64,000 nucleotides of DNA from Syntrophus aciditrophicus SB (GCF_000013405.1 NC_007759.1:434001-498000), one strand, 5' to 3'. Numbered from the stretch's first letter, positions 42,055 through 51,007 are shown. Notes: generated by a model not told the origin, from the letters alone. A program made the numbers and translations.

Positions 42055-42219
42055 ATGGGTACACACAGGAAAACGATATCCCTTCTTGCCGCCGGTATTC
42101 TCGCGGGGGTCGTTCTTGCCGTCCTGACGGCAGCCGGCTATCATTACGCGGGAAGCACGGAATGGCGGGTGTGGCCTGCGCGGGATTGCGCCATATCAGG
42201 CGGACCTGTTCCGCCTTGA
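42055..42219 (+). CDS. Short membrane-anchor-like frame, possibly a decayed cytochrome gene
   Basis: A 54-codon frame with one strong hydrophobic helix (SLLAAGILAGVVLAVLTAAGY) followed by HYAGSTEW. This resembles the anchor of NapC/NrfH-type cytochromes, but no heme-binding CxxCH follows before the stop at 42217-42219. It may be a truncated gene or a small membrane protein. It lies downstream of the HcpR-like site on the plus strand. Confidence 0.3.
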   Translation: MGTHRKTISLLAAGILAGVVLAVLTAAGYHYAGSTEWRVWPARDCAISGGPVPP

Positions 42220-42318
42220 CCCATCCCCTTGGTTCCGACTCTTCAGGTGGCGCCTGAATATCTCGACTGAATTTCCTTTTTTTATCTTTCCGGCTGTTCA
42301 TGGCGGACTCATCTCCGC

Positions 42319-42996
42319 TTATGCAGTTTTGTCGAGAATTTCTCCGCGGGTGCTGATTACCGCCACTTCCATGGGAACCCGGACACCGGCCAGTTCCATG
42401 CCCTTCCGGACGAGAATCGGCAAGCCGGAACAGCAGGGCACTTCCATCGTGAGCACGGTGACGCGCCTGATCCCGGCATTGTGGAAGATTCCGGCAAACT
42501 TCTCGATGTAAGGCTGCGCTTCGTCAAATTTGGGGCATCCCGCCATCACGACCTTTCCCGGAAGAAACCTGCCGTGCAGATCCGAAAAGGCCACTGGAAC
42601 GCAATCCGCAACCACGAGAAGGTCGGCGCCCTTGAGAAAAGGGGCGTTTTCCGGAATCAGGCGGATCTTTACAGGCCAGTGGGAAAGGGCGGAAGGACGG
42701 GCTTCAGAAGAGGGCGTACCCGCGGTAAAAGTCATGACCATCCGGGTGGACGGACAGCTCCGGGCGATTTCCACGGCCTGGGCATCAAATTCCTCCGCTT
42801 CCCGCTCCACGATTTTCAGGGCTCCCGTTGGACATTCCCCGATGCACGTACCAAGGCCGTCACAGAGGTTGTCGGAGACAACCCTGGCCTTGCCGTTCAC
42901 AAGGGCCAGCGCGCTTTCCGCGCAGGCGGATATGCACTGTCCGCATCCGTTGCAGAGTTCCTCGTTGATTTCTATGATCTTGCGCAATTTTTTCAT
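42319..42996 (-). CDS. Ferredoxin-type iron-sulfur protein linked to hcp
   Basis: The 225-residue protein has two N-terminal [4Fe-4S] motifs (CNGCGQCISAC and CDGLGTCIGEC, each with a following CP or Cys) and a C-terminal domain with extra cysteines (VVADCVPVAF, VMAGCPKFD, EVPCCSGLP) that may bind another cluster. Proteins of this design are regular companions of Hcp in HcpR regulons and probably supply electrons. It is divergent from the Crp/Fnr gene, and the space between them holds copy B of the duplicated promoter block. Confidence 0.82.
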   Translation of the reverse strand: MKKLRKIIEINEELCNGCGQCISACAESALALVNGKARVVSDNLCDGLGTCIGECPTGALKIVEREAEEFDAQAVEIARSCPSTRMVMTFTAGTPSSEARPSALSHWPVKIRLIPENAPFLKGADLLVVADCVPVAFSDLHGRFLPGKVVMAGCPKFDEAQPYIEKFAGIFHNAGIRRVTVLTMEVPCCSGLPILVRKGMELAGVRVPMEVAVISTRGEILDKTA

Positions 42997-43012
42997 GACT
43001 GTTCCTCCAGTT

Positions 43013-43117
43013 CCATGGGGGAAAACTTCCTGAAAGTCCCCTTGATTTTCAAAGCCATTATCTCATAATGGCTTTATTGCACCTTGACCTGGATCAAGTG
43101 GAGGGCAAATTTTTTTC
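43013..43117. repeat. Duplicated promoter block, copy B (ferredoxin/regulator intergenic)
   Basis: Counterpart of 41834-41940. It fills the space between the ferredoxin (-) and the Crp/Fnr regulator (+) and so probably serves both directions. Confidence 0.75.
43084..43097. promoter_or_regulatory. HcpR/FNR-type operator between ferredoxin and regulator
   Basis: TTGACCTGGATCAA differs by one base from the site upstream of hcp. Its position ~40 bases before the regulator start suggests autoregulation. Confidence 0.65.
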
Positions 43118-43135
43118 CAATGAGTGGGGTGAATT

Positions 43136-43825
43136 GTGGACAAGGTTCTGGAAATTATCGGGTCAATTCCTCTTTTCAACGGGCTTTCCGAGCAACAACT
43201 CGGCGAGATCCGGGGCATTGCGCGGGACCGCTTTTACGATAAGGGGAAAGAGATCTTTGCCGAGGGGGATGAGGGGGGCGGATTTTATATCGTGGCCTCC
43301 GGGCAGGTGAAAGTCTTCAAGCTCTCCCCGGAGGGAAAGGAGCATATCCTTCATATCTACGGGCCGGGCCATTCCTTCGGCGAGGTGCCCGTCTTTTCCG
43401 GAGAGCGATTCCCCGCCAGCGCGGAAACACTCCTGAAAAGCCACCTACTTTTCTTCCCCCGGACGGACTTTGTGGCGCTGCTCTCCGGCAACCCCTCCCT
43501 TTGCATGAATCTGCTGGCCGATCTTTCCCTGCGCCTGCGGCAGTTTACGATTCAGATCGAGAACCTGACCCTCAAGGAAGTTCCCGGACGACTGGCCTCC
43601 TACCTGCTCACCCTCAGCGACGAAGAAGGACAGGGGAACTCTCTGTCCCTCAATATCTCCAAGGGGCAACTGGCCGGCCTCCTGGGGACGATCCCGGAAA
43701 CACTTTCGCGTATTTTCCTTAAAATGAACAACGCCGGTCTCATCGAGGTCAAGGGAAAGGAAATCACGATTCTGGACAGAAATGGCTTGCAGGCACTGGC
43801 GGAAACAGGAAAATTCGGCGGTTAG
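43136..43825 (+). CDS. Crp/Fnr-family transcription regulator (HcpR-like)
   Basis: A 229-residue regulator starting at GTG 43136. The N-terminal cyclic-nucleotide-binding fold is clear (IPLFNGLSEQQLGEIRGIA, EGDEGGGFYIVASGQVKVF, GHSFGEVPVFSGE), followed by a dimer helix and a winged HTH whose recognition helix lies in LLGTIPETLSRIFLKM. It lacks the N-terminal Cys cluster of FNR. HcpR proteins of this type respond to nitrosative stress, in some species through heme, and control hcp. The adjoining hcp and ferredoxin genes and the two matching palindromes support the assignment. The 3' end overlaps the convergent gene by 4 bases. Confidence 0.82.
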   Translation: MDKVLEIIGSIPLFNGLSEQQLGEIRGIARDRFYDKGKEIFAEGDEGGGFYIVASGQVKVFKLSPEGKEHILHIYGPGHSFGEVPVFSGERFPASAETLLKSHLLFFPRTDFVALLSGNPSLCMNLLADLSLRLRQFTIQIENLTLKEVPGRLASYLLTLSDEEGQGNSLSLNISKGQLAGLLGTIPETLSRIFLKMNNAGLIEVKGKEITILDRNGLQALAETGKFGG

Positions 43826-44844
43826 TCCGCCATCCGGGAGAGTTGGCGGCTCCATTCTTCAAGCCGGGCTGAATCGACGGACACTTCCCGATAGATATGA
43901 CGGATAAGATCAGGCGTGAGCCGCTGAAAGTCCCTTTCCACGGGGGCGACCAGCAATCCTCCCATTTCGGCGCTTCCCGGACTGATCAGCACTCGATCCG
44001 GCCCTTCCAGCTCGTAAAGATCGGGGCGGTTTTTCTTTCGGGGGAAGATCAGAATCCGCCATTTTCCATCTTTAAACGCGGCGTGGAGATTCAACATGGG
44101 TTCCGTCCCGGTGCCAACGACGGACCTCATGACGGCCAGAAGCTTTCTTATGGCTCCGTTCAGGGCGTCGGCATCGGGGGACTCGATCATCAGCACGGCC
44201 CGCCCGAGGTTTTCCACGCGGGAGACCGTGGCGGAGCGGTTCTTCATGACCGGCAGGAGAGGGCGGCCGTCATTCACTTGGGATTCGATGGGCAGGCTGC
44301 CGGCCGGGCAGGCCTGAAAATGCAGATGATCCGGAGCGGAGGCGCCGCATTGGGGGCCATTGTAAAAAAGGGACAGGGACGGAGCGAAATCCCGGGCAAG
44401 AAGAGGGAGCAGATCCAGATGAGCCTCCAGGGATTGCGGGCGGTGGTTCAGATCGTTGATCGTGAAATGCTGTGAGAAAATGGGAAAAGGGTTGCAGAGG
44501 ATCAGGAAGGTCCGGCGATAGAGAATCCCCTGCTGTTCCTCGGGAAGGCTGGCCGGGCAGAGGAAGCAGGGCCGTTTCGAAATGGAGGCCGGATCCACCC
44601 GAGCGCTGCTGCTGACGATCCGCTGGGGATTGAACTGAAGCAAAACCGAAAAATCACCGCAATCCAGGGTACGGACATGGGAGGCCGCAACCGCTTCATA
44701 ACCGCTTTTCAGCTTCGGCCAGGCATCTTCCTGCCGGGTCAGGAGCTGTCCACACAGATCCGGCAGGCTCGTGCCGGCATCTTCTTTTCTTTCCGGGTTG
44801 AATTCGGCAAAAACGCGTGAATCGGGAAGATCTTCCGGTTTCAT
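43822..44844 (-). CDS. DUF4922 (HIT-like nucleotidyltransferase) protein
   Basis: A 340-residue protein with the HIT-like signature APDHLHFQACP (HxHxQ) expected of GalT/ATP adenylyltransferase/GDP-L-galactose phosphorylase-type enzymes, plus a CFLCPASLP cysteine pair and FPIFSQHFTI before it. These features match DUF4922 proteins. It probably transfers or phosphorolyses a nucleotide group on a sugar substrate. The gene lies 88 bases downstream of a double-domain glycosyltransferase on the same strand, suggesting a joint sugar-related task. Confidence 0.75.
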   Translation of the reverse strand: MKPEDLPDSRVFAEFNPERKEDAGTSLPDLCGQLLTRQEDAWPKLKSGYEAVAASHVRTLDCGDFSVLLQFNPQRIVSSSARVDPASISKRPCFLCPASLPEEQQGILYRRTFLILCNPFPIFSQHFTINDLNHRPQSLEAHLDLLPLLARDFAPSLSLFYNGPQCGASAPDHLHFQACPAGSLPIESQVNDGRPLLPVMKNRSATVSRVENLGRAVLMIESPDADALNGAIRKLLAVMRSVVGTGTEPMLNLHAAFKDGKWRILIFPRKKNRPDLYELEGPDRVLISPGSAEMGGLLVAPVERDFQRLTPDLIRHIYREVSVDSARLEEWSRQLSRMAD

Positions 44845-44932
44845 CGGAAAAAGTCGTTCTCCTTGTTTTTTGTCTGCAGAAAGGCCGTGATTCCCGGGCT
44901 AACGTGATCTCGAACCGGGAATGAAGCCCGCG

Positions 44933-46414
44933 TCACGGCTTGCACCCGTTCTGCCGCTGCCGGGCAAGGATTTCCAGCGTCCGGATCCGATCCTTGAAGA
45001 GGTCGTTACGGTTGATTTTTTCGATTGGCAGGGCGGCATCGGTGTTGTCCGTCCAGCGGCGGCAGAGGTAGAGACTCTCGTAAATCCTGCCGATTTTGTA
45101 ATACCGGGAGAGTTGCAGGGCCAGGGCGTAATCCTCTCCGTAGCCAACATTGAGAAAGCCGGTTTTCCGGAGAATTTCCGTGGAAAAAGCACGCGGCGCG
45201 CCAAGGCCGTTAATCCGCAGGGCGTTGTTGCGTCCGTTTTCAGGGGTCCATTCCCTGTGGTCAACCAACCCGGGAGAAATTTCCTCCAGGTGCTCGTTTA
45301 CCAGGGTGTAGGACCCGATGACCATGGCATAATGGCCGGTCCGCAGAAGATTTACCAGCTGCTGCAGGGCATCGGGTCGGCTGTAGAGATCGTCCGAATC
45401 GAGCTGGACGGCATAGCGCCCGCAGGCGGGATCGCTGACGGCTTCGTTCCAGCAGCCGCCGATATCCAGATCGTCCCTGACGGGAATGCGGGAGTGCAGG
45501 GCCGGGCAGGTCTTTGCCCGCTCGGCCAGGAGTTCGGTGGTGCCGTCGGTGGAAAAATTATCCACGACGATCAGGTTGAAGGGAAAATCCGTTTTCTGGG
45601 AAAGGGCGCTGTCCACGGCTTCGAGAATGGTTCGCTTCCGGTTGCGCACGGGAATGATGACACTGGCTTCCACGGGAAAATCCTGACTGCCGGGGGGCAG
45701 AGGCTTGAATATCGGAGACAGAAATGCGCCGAGGCGCTGCAGATGGTCCATGGCTACGTTTTCCATTTCCTTCTGGACGGCCTGCTGATCGGAGCGAACA
45801 TAATCGAAGATCTTCTCGCCGCTGCTGCGGGAATCGATTTCCGTACGGGTGCACAGGAATTCCTGGAGGTGAAAGACGGCGGAATCGAGGGAAAGCTTCA
45901 GCCGGAGATCATACAGGGCCGCGTGTTTCAGAGGAGGGATTGCTCCCCGGATTTTCAGGGTCTGGGAAATCGCCGGAACGGAAAAGAGCATCAGGGGGCC
46001 GAAATCGAAGGTGTCCCGGATGCTGCCCATCGAATAATCGATCAGGGGATGGTCGTGAAGACGCCCGTCCGTCCCGCGATCCCGGAAATCGGCATAAACC
46101 AGACCGGCCCCGGTAATTTCGGCGACCTCCAGGAGGCGTTCCAGAGAGGGCGGGGGAATCTCCAGCCTCCGGGCATCGGGGATCATCAGGAGCCAGGGCG
46201 TCTCGATCCGGCAGAGCAGGTCATTCAGAGCGGCGCCGGAAGAGAAGGCATCCGGCGGGGCTTGGCGGCACCTGGGGGGCAACGGTTTGCCGAGTGGAGA
46301 CCGGGAGGCGATCCAGATGGTTTCCACGAGGGGAGAGCCAAGAAACGGGGCCAGCATCGATTCCGCCTGTTCCTGATTTTCCGGCGGCTGAAGAACCACG
46401 GACAGAACAGCCAT
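44933..46414 (-). CDS. Glycosyltransferase with two GT-A domains
   Basis: A 493-residue protein. The second half is a family 2 glycosyltransferase: EASVIIPVRNRKRTILEAV, LIVVDNFSTDGTTEL, the metal-binding LDSDD and GEDYALALQLS. The first ~230 residues have a weaker GT-A-like pattern (LSVVLQPPENQEQAESMLAPF, WLLMIPDARRLEIP) without a clear DxD, so this half may be inactive. No membrane segment is present. It is followed by the DUF4922 gene. Acceptor and donor are not evident. Confidence 0.8.
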   Translation of the reverse strand: MAVLSVVLQPPENQEQAESMLAPFLGSPLVETIWIASRSPLGKPLPPRCRQAPPDAFSSGAALNDLLCRIETPWLLMIPDARRLEIPPPSLERLLEVAEITGAGLVYADFRDRGTDGRLHDHPLIDYSMGSIRDTFDFGPLMLFSVPAISQTLKIRGAIPPLKHAALYDLRLKLSLDSAVFHLQEFLCTRTEIDSRSSGEKIFDYVRSDQQAVQKEMENVAMDHLQRLGAFLSPIFKPLPPGSQDFPVEASVIIPVRNRKRTILEAVDSALSQKTDFPFNLIVVDNFSTDGTTELLAERAKTCPALHSRIPVRDDLDIGGCWNEAVSDPACGRYAVQLDSDDLYSRPDALQQLVNLLRTGHYAMVIGSYTLVNEHLEEISPGLVDHREWTPENGRNNALRINGLGAPRAFSTEILRKTGFLNVGYGEDYALALQLSRYYKIGRIYESLYLCRRWTDNTDAALPIEKINRNDLFKDRIRTLEILARQRQNGCKP

Positions 46415-46640
46415 AAGGAGATCCTCCCGGGGATGAAAGAAGAAAAAATCCGGCCTGGGATATCCAGCACCATTGCCGCGCTTTATATACTATCCGCCGC
46501 GCTTCGGCAAGGCCGTATTCCCATGGGCATCTTTTTTCCCCCGGACGGGGGCAGGGTACTCCTTTCAGGATTCCGACTTCCATCCATCCGGTCAGGATCC
46601 GTTAGAAGTCAGATGAGGGAATTTGATCACGAGCAGTTGA

Positions 46641-47399
46641 TCATTCCTTTCTGATCAAATCCCGCTGAGTTTCCAGAGAGAGTTGAGACTTTGTTCTGAA
46701 ATCCCGCCATTTGTTTTTCAGCACTTCATCCCGGTCCTTTTCGTTAAGATACAGCGTGTTGTTTAAAGGAGGCGTAAAGGGAAGGAGCTGGAACGTCATG
46801 CCGGCCATGATGCCATTGGAGTGGTTATGGGATAAGATAAAGGCATGAAAAAACTCATGCACAAAGGTGCGGCAGTCCCTGGATTTCAAAACGATGATTT
46901 TCCTGTACGTATCATCGATATATCCTTGGTACATCGGTACGGGAAGAAACAGGTTCATCAGGCCCAGGGCGATATCCAGTGTTCCATAGCCGGCCGGATT
47001 GATCATGATGTCCCAGTCATTGCGACCTTCCCCTGCGGAGTGGAGGGCTGTCAGACGGCCGCTGATGTCGTTGACGGAAGGCAGGTTCTTTACCTGAACG
47101 AACTGAGCCGGCTTCAGGGTAATGCCGACCTGCTCATCGATCGTCCTGCCGCAGGTTTCAAGCCATTGCGTGAGTTCCCGCGTATCCGGCTCCTCTTCCG
47201 TAACAATCATGACATTCAGGGTCCGCTTCGGATGATTTTGAAGCGCGAAATCAGGGTTGTGAACGAGATCTTTCACGGTCCGGCCACAGGAACATAATAA
47301 ACAGGGGATCAGAAGAATGGCGGACAGGAAAATTCTTATTTCCTGCAACTCGACATTCCGTTGCCTTTCTGAACGGAATGTCCTGGATTTGGCCATCAT
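46641..47399 (-). CDS. Putative zinc-metalloprotease lipoprotein (HExxH)
   Basis: GGAGGTGACC positions the start at ATG 47399, giving ~252 residues. A hydrophobic stretch ending LLIPCLLCSCG provides a plausible lipobox Cys. The core motif VHEFFHAFILSHNHSNG contains HExxHxxxxxHxxxxG, a metzincin-like zinc site. Upstream parts (LTQWLETCGRTIDEQVGI, DWDIMINPAGYGTLDIALG) resemble no family I know. It is likely an envelope-anchored peptidase of unknown target. The gene appears monocistronic. Confidence 0.6.
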   Translation of the reverse strand: MMAKSRTFRSERQRNVELQEIRIFLSAILLIPCLLCSCGRTVKDLVHNPDFALQNHPKRTLNVMIVTEEEPDTRELTQWLETCGRTIDEQVGITLKPAQFVQVKNLPSVNDISGRLTALHSAGEGRNDWDIMINPAGYGTLDIALGLMNLFLPVPMYQGYIDDTYRKIIVLKSRDCRTFVHEFFHAFILSHNHSNGIMAGMTFQLLPFTPPLNNTLYLNEKDRDEVLKNKWRDFRTKSQLSLETQRDLIRKE

Positions 47400-48032
47400 G
47401 GTCACCTCCAATTGCTTCGCGTCTGCCGGGGGGAAATAATTATTTCAATTCTTTTTCAATAACCTGCGGATGGCATCCACTGCCCCTGTTCCTCTTTTAG
47501 AAGCCGCATTTGCCCGTGATCCGGCTCCTGAGGATCACCAGAGGAATAAACCGAGCCGTTTTCATCAGGATCGAGCGGAACGCGTACGGGACTTCCGGGT
47601 TTTGATTAATATGACCCGACGATATGATTAAGAAAATCCGGAAAGGGCTGATTTTCGGGTTCGAAAAGAATGAAATTTGAGTAGGAAGAGAACGCATGCG
47701 AAGCAGGGATGGCGTAGTCTATCTAATGAATTATGCTGCACCTTTTAAGGGTTTTATGCACTGATCACCGCAGGGATCAGTGCAGCGGAGACAGGGTCAT
47801 CCAGAGGAAGGTTTAAATATGGGGCTTATTTACAGGATAGTCTGAAACCTTTTTAAGATGAGAAAAAGAAATAGCAATTTGAAAGGGGTTCATTTTAAAT
47901 AGAAAAAAGAGGTGCGCTTTTCTGACGACAGCAGGCTGCCCGCTACTTCTCCAGGATTTGCGTCATTGCAGGAAGGGGCGGAGGGGCAGGTTTTTGCACA
48001 ATTTCTGCTCAAGAACAAAGGAGGGTACGGAC
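47400..48032 (+). other. Long leader region upstream of the AdoMet synthetase gene
   Basis: About 630 bases without a supported gene. Two inverted repeats lie on the metK side: GCACTGATC/GATCAGTGC (47758-47766 with 47775-47783) and AAGGTTT/AAACCTT (47808-47814 with 47845-47851) followed by TTT. No known SAM riboswitch consensus was recognised, though the long structured leader could be regulatory. Confidence 0.45.
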
Positions 48033-49235
48033 ATGATCCTGGTAGAAACATTAAAAGGAAAATCTGTAACCGAGCATCGGGTTGAAATTGTTGAACGCAA
48101 AGGCATCGGTCACCCCGATTACATGTGCGATTCCATAATGGAAGCGATTTCCGTCGCCCTGTCACAGGAATATATCCGGGAGTTCGGAACTGTGCTCCAT
48201 CATAACATCGATAAGGGGTTGTTGACCGCCGGCAGGGTGGAGAAGAACTTCGGCGGAGGTCAGGTCCTTGAACCCATGGAACTGATTATCGGGGACCGGG
48301 CTACTCTCCATGTTGCAGGCCGGAAAATCCCGGTTGTCGAGATTGCCGTCGACACTGCCAAACAATGGATTCGCAGCCATATGCGGTTTATCGACCCCGA
48401 CAGGCATCTTAAGTGTCGTGTCGTCCTTTCGCCGGGGTCCGAGGAACTGACGGATATTTTTACCCGGCCCGGAAAAGTCAGGGCTGCGAATGATACCTCG
48501 GCGGCAGTGGGATATTATCCGCTGAGTCCTGCCGAGAAGGTCGTTCTGAACCTGGAGCGGCAGCTCAATTCCTCTGAATTCAAGAAAATCCATCCTGAGA
48601 CAGGCGAAGATATCAAGATCATGGGCTTGCGGAACGGAAAGACGCTGGAGTTAACAGTTGCCATGCCACTGATCGCCTCTTTTGTCAGCTCTGAAAAGGA
48701 CTATTTTGAGAGAAAAATGATTATTCAGAAAGAGATGGAGCAAATGCTCGGCGGGCTGCCTGAATTCAAAGGAATAAATGTCCATTACAACAACCTCGAT
48801 GAGCGGGGGAGAGGGCTTGGCGGCGTTTATCTGAGCCTCCTCGGGACATCGGCGGAGGATGCGGATTCAGGTCAGGTCGGACGCGGAAACCGGGTCAACG
48901 GACTCATCTCCGTGAACAGACCTCTGGGGACAGAGGCTGCCGCGGGGAAGAATCCTGTCAGCCATGTCGGAAAGATATACAACATACTGGCCCATAAGAT
49001 CGCCCGGGAAATCTACGAAAATATCGAAGGGATCAAGGAGGTCTACGTCCTGCTTTTAAGCCGTATCGGAACGCCTGTCGACAGCCCGCAGATGGCAACA
49101 GCCCAGGTTCTTCTTGAGCGTGGGCGGGGAATTGATGAAGTTGCAAAAAGGACGGAAGAAATTTTCGAAAAGGAATTCTCGGAAATCAACGGGTTCTGCG
49201 AGGAATTAAGCGCTGGGAAATATTCCGTCTGTTAG
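48033..49235 (+). CDS. S-adenosylmethionine synthetase, archaeal type
   Basis: ATG 48033 follows AAAGGAGGG. The 400-residue product matches the archaeal MAT family, which is very distant from bacterial MetK: GIGHPDYMCDSIMEAIS, DKGLLTAGRVEKNFGGG, NDTSAAVGYYPLSPAE, DERGRGLGGVYLSLLGTSAEDADSGQVGRGNRVNG and RIGTPVDSPQM. It makes S-adenosylmethionine from ATP and methionine. Archaeal-type enzymes occur in scattered bacteria, probably through transfer. It stands alone with a long leader; whether a bacterial-type MetK is also encoded cannot be seen here. Confidence 0.9.
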   Translation: MILVETLKGKSVTEHRVEIVERKGIGHPDYMCDSIMEAISVALSQEYIREFGTVLHHNIDKGLLTAGRVEKNFGGGQVLEPMELIIGDRATLHVAGRKIPVVEIAVDTAKQWIRSHMRFIDPDRHLKCRVVLSPGSEELTDIFTRPGKVRAANDTSAAVGYYPLSPAEKVVLNLERQLNSSEFKKIHPETGEDIKIMGLRNGKTLELTVAMPLIASFVSSEKDYFERKMIIQKEMEQMLGGLPEFKGINVHYNNLDERGRGLGGVYLSLLGTSAEDADSGQVGRGNRVNGLISVNRPLGTEAAAGKNPVSHVGKIYNILAHKIAREIYENIEGIKEVYVLLLSRIGTPVDSPQMATAQVLLERGRGIDEVAKRTEEIFEKEFSEINGFCEELSAGKYSVC

Positions 49236-49255
49236 AGTCGTTTTTCTGTTCCTCG

Positions 49256-50404
49256 TCATTTCCTGAAAACGTCCGTCGCGCCGGGCTCCGGGGATTCCGG
49301 GTGGAGAGCGAATTTTAACTGCTTTTCGATGACTTCCATCAGCCCCTTAAGCTCCGTTGTGGTTCCGTGTTCTTTACGGATGTTTAATTCATCCTGCAGG
49401 GCTTGAATTTTCAGGTGTTCTCTCGTGCATTGATAAACCTCAAGGTCAGCCCCTCTCAATGATTCCATCTCGTATTCCTGAATCTGCCGTTCGAGGTCGG
49501 ATATCTCCCTTGCAAGCTCTTTAAACTTTTCCCTGTCTTCGTTTGTCATCGGTCCTTTTCCGACACGCTGAAGCGCGTAGATGGTCGCTTCATACGAGTA
49601 TTTGCCATTGCGATGGGCGAGTTTCCCTCTGAGAATCTCGGCCTGCCTTTGCAGCCAGTAGATTTCCGCAAGCGCCTTGTGCAGGTTGAGAAGGGCGCCG
49701 GAATCCGCATTGGCCGGGTCCTTCTCCATCATAAGCAGCTGCTCGGCCGCATTTTCGATTTCGCCGTCACTGGGCGGTTTTGTCAATTGGGCGGCCATAC
49801 GAATCGCAATGTAGGCGCACAAAAGATTTCTGTCGCTTTTGTCTCCGGGCAGCCATTTGACCAGCGTGCTCATGTCGCTGAACTGTTCCGAGTAGATGGC
49901 TTTTGTGGTGAGAGAGATGATCTGCCTCATCTGCTGGGCAATCTGGGTTTTTTCAGGTAAATCGGGTTGGACAATTCTGGCTTCCGGATCGGCGACATCG
50001 GAATCATCTCCGGCGAACGGATTTCTGCTTATATCGTTTGCTGCGGCTTCCGTTTCGGCATCCATTTCTTCCGAAACAGGGATGGAGATCCGTTCATTGG
50101 AGTTTTCTCTGTGTTCCTTGAGAGAAAAGGCATCCAGGGCGCCGAGAAGGTGTTCAGAGGAAGAAGGTGTAAAAGTTCTGGTCATTTTTTCGATCAAGCC
50201 GGAAGTGCGGCGATAAAGGGGCAGGGTGAGAAAACCGAAAAGGTTGGACATGACAATAAAGACGGGAAGGGCCTCAATCAGAGCAAGAATCCGATTCTGC
50301 TTCCAGATCAGAAAAACGGCAAACCCCGATGATACGAAGATCAAAAGATATCTGAAGATGTCTAGAAATTGAGTTCTTGCCGGTTCTTCCCGCTGCCATG
50401 CCAT
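49256..50404 (-). CDS. Membrane protein with long coiled coil, unknown function
   Basis: A 382-residue protein with two N-terminal membrane helices (FRYLLIFVSSGFAVFLIW, LPVFIVMSNLFGFLTLPLY), an acidic low-complexity linker (~105-150), a helical domain (~155-250) and a charged coiled coil (~290-375; REISDLERQIQEYEMESLRG). No enzyme motif is visible. The layout suggests a membrane-anchored scaffold. It converges with the AdoMet synthetase gene with only 20 bases between. Confidence 0.65.
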   Translation of the reverse strand: MAWQREEPARTQFLDIFRYLLIFVSSGFAVFLIWKQNRILALIEALPVFIVMSNLFGFLTLPLYRRTSGLIEKMTRTFTPSSSEHLLGALDAFSLKEHRENSNERISIPVSEEMDAETEAAANDISRNPFAGDDSDVADPEARIVQPDLPEKTQIAQQMRQIISLTTKAIYSEQFSDMSTLVKWLPGDKSDRNLLCAYIAIRMAAQLTKPPSDGEIENAAEQLLMMEKDPANADSGALLNLHKALAEIYWLQRQAEILRGKLAHRNGKYSYEATIYALQRVGKGPMTNEDREKFKELAREISDLERQIQEYEMESLRGADLEVYQCTREHLKIQALQDELNIRKEHGTTTELKGLMEVIEKQLKFALHPESPEPGATDVFRK

Positions 50405-50751
50405 GTGGTCTTAATCCCCTTTCCCAAGTGATGGTGTGGATTCGATGACTTTCGCTCTTCAGCGTCAGGATGCCATATTCTAAAGAAATTGCATAATAAT
50501 ATTTCAAGTCGGATAGCTCTCGTCCCTGGGACTCGAGACGGGGGAGTTATTTGTGAATAACCAAATAAAAAAAGGACTTAGCATCTTTCAGCTAAGTCCT
50601 TTTTCATTGTTCATGGTTGGGCTGTGTGAATAGAATCACACTATCGCCCACGGAATCGCTATTCCTGCATGCTACAGGGCACTTTTTTGTTGCGGTATAC
50701 CCTATTCAGGTCAATTTGTAAAATTCTTGCTAACTTCGTCGGGTTCTTTTA
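50405..50751. other. Intergenic region containing a strong terminator
   Basis: About 350 bases with no gene apart from the terminator at 50571-50605. It separates the coiled-coil membrane protein from the small gene at 50752. Confidence 0.5.
50571..50605 (-). terminator. Strong bidirectional terminator
   Basis: AAAGGACTTAGC (50571-50582) and GCTAAGTCCTTT (50591-50602) form a perfect 12-base stem over an 8-base loop, with A and T runs on the two sides. It ends the minus-strand gene 50752-50976. Confidence 0.85.
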
Positions 50752-50976
50752 CTAAGTCGATTCTTCCGCGTTTTTTAAATTTTCGCTGATTTCGTCAAGT
50801 TCTTTTACAAAGTCAATTCCCCCGAATTGTTTGAAGCCTGGTCTAAAAATCGTGCCAGGTTCTAAAGCGATTACAGTTCCGCCTTTGGTATTTACATATG
50901 AAATTTTAACACTAACCCAGGAACCATCCGGTTGCTTCTCGAAATCACCAATATTTACTTTAGCAAGTTCGCCCAT
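50752..50976 (-). CDS. Small protein of unknown function downstream of bam genes
   Basis: GGAGAGGAG selects ATG 50976 as start, giving 74 residues (MGELAKVNIGDFEKQPDGSW...). The first part is predicted beta-rich (WVSVKISYVNTKGG, VIALEPGTIF), the last ~25 residues form an acidic helix. No family is recognised. It has its own ribosome site and terminator and lies 115 bases after bamF on the same strand, separated by a hairpin. Confidence 0.6.
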   Translation of the reverse strand: MGELAKVNIGDFEKQPDGSWVSVKISYVNTKGGTVIALEPGTIFRPGFKQFGGIDFVKELDEISENLKNAEEST

Positions 50977-51007
50977 TATATATCTCCTCTCCACCTTTGG
51001 TATTTCT

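Noticed and set aside
47758-47851. Known SAM riboswitch upstream of the AdoMet synthetase
   Set aside because: The hairpins do not show the SAM-I or SAM-II consensus elements that I would expect; only generic inverted repeats are visible.
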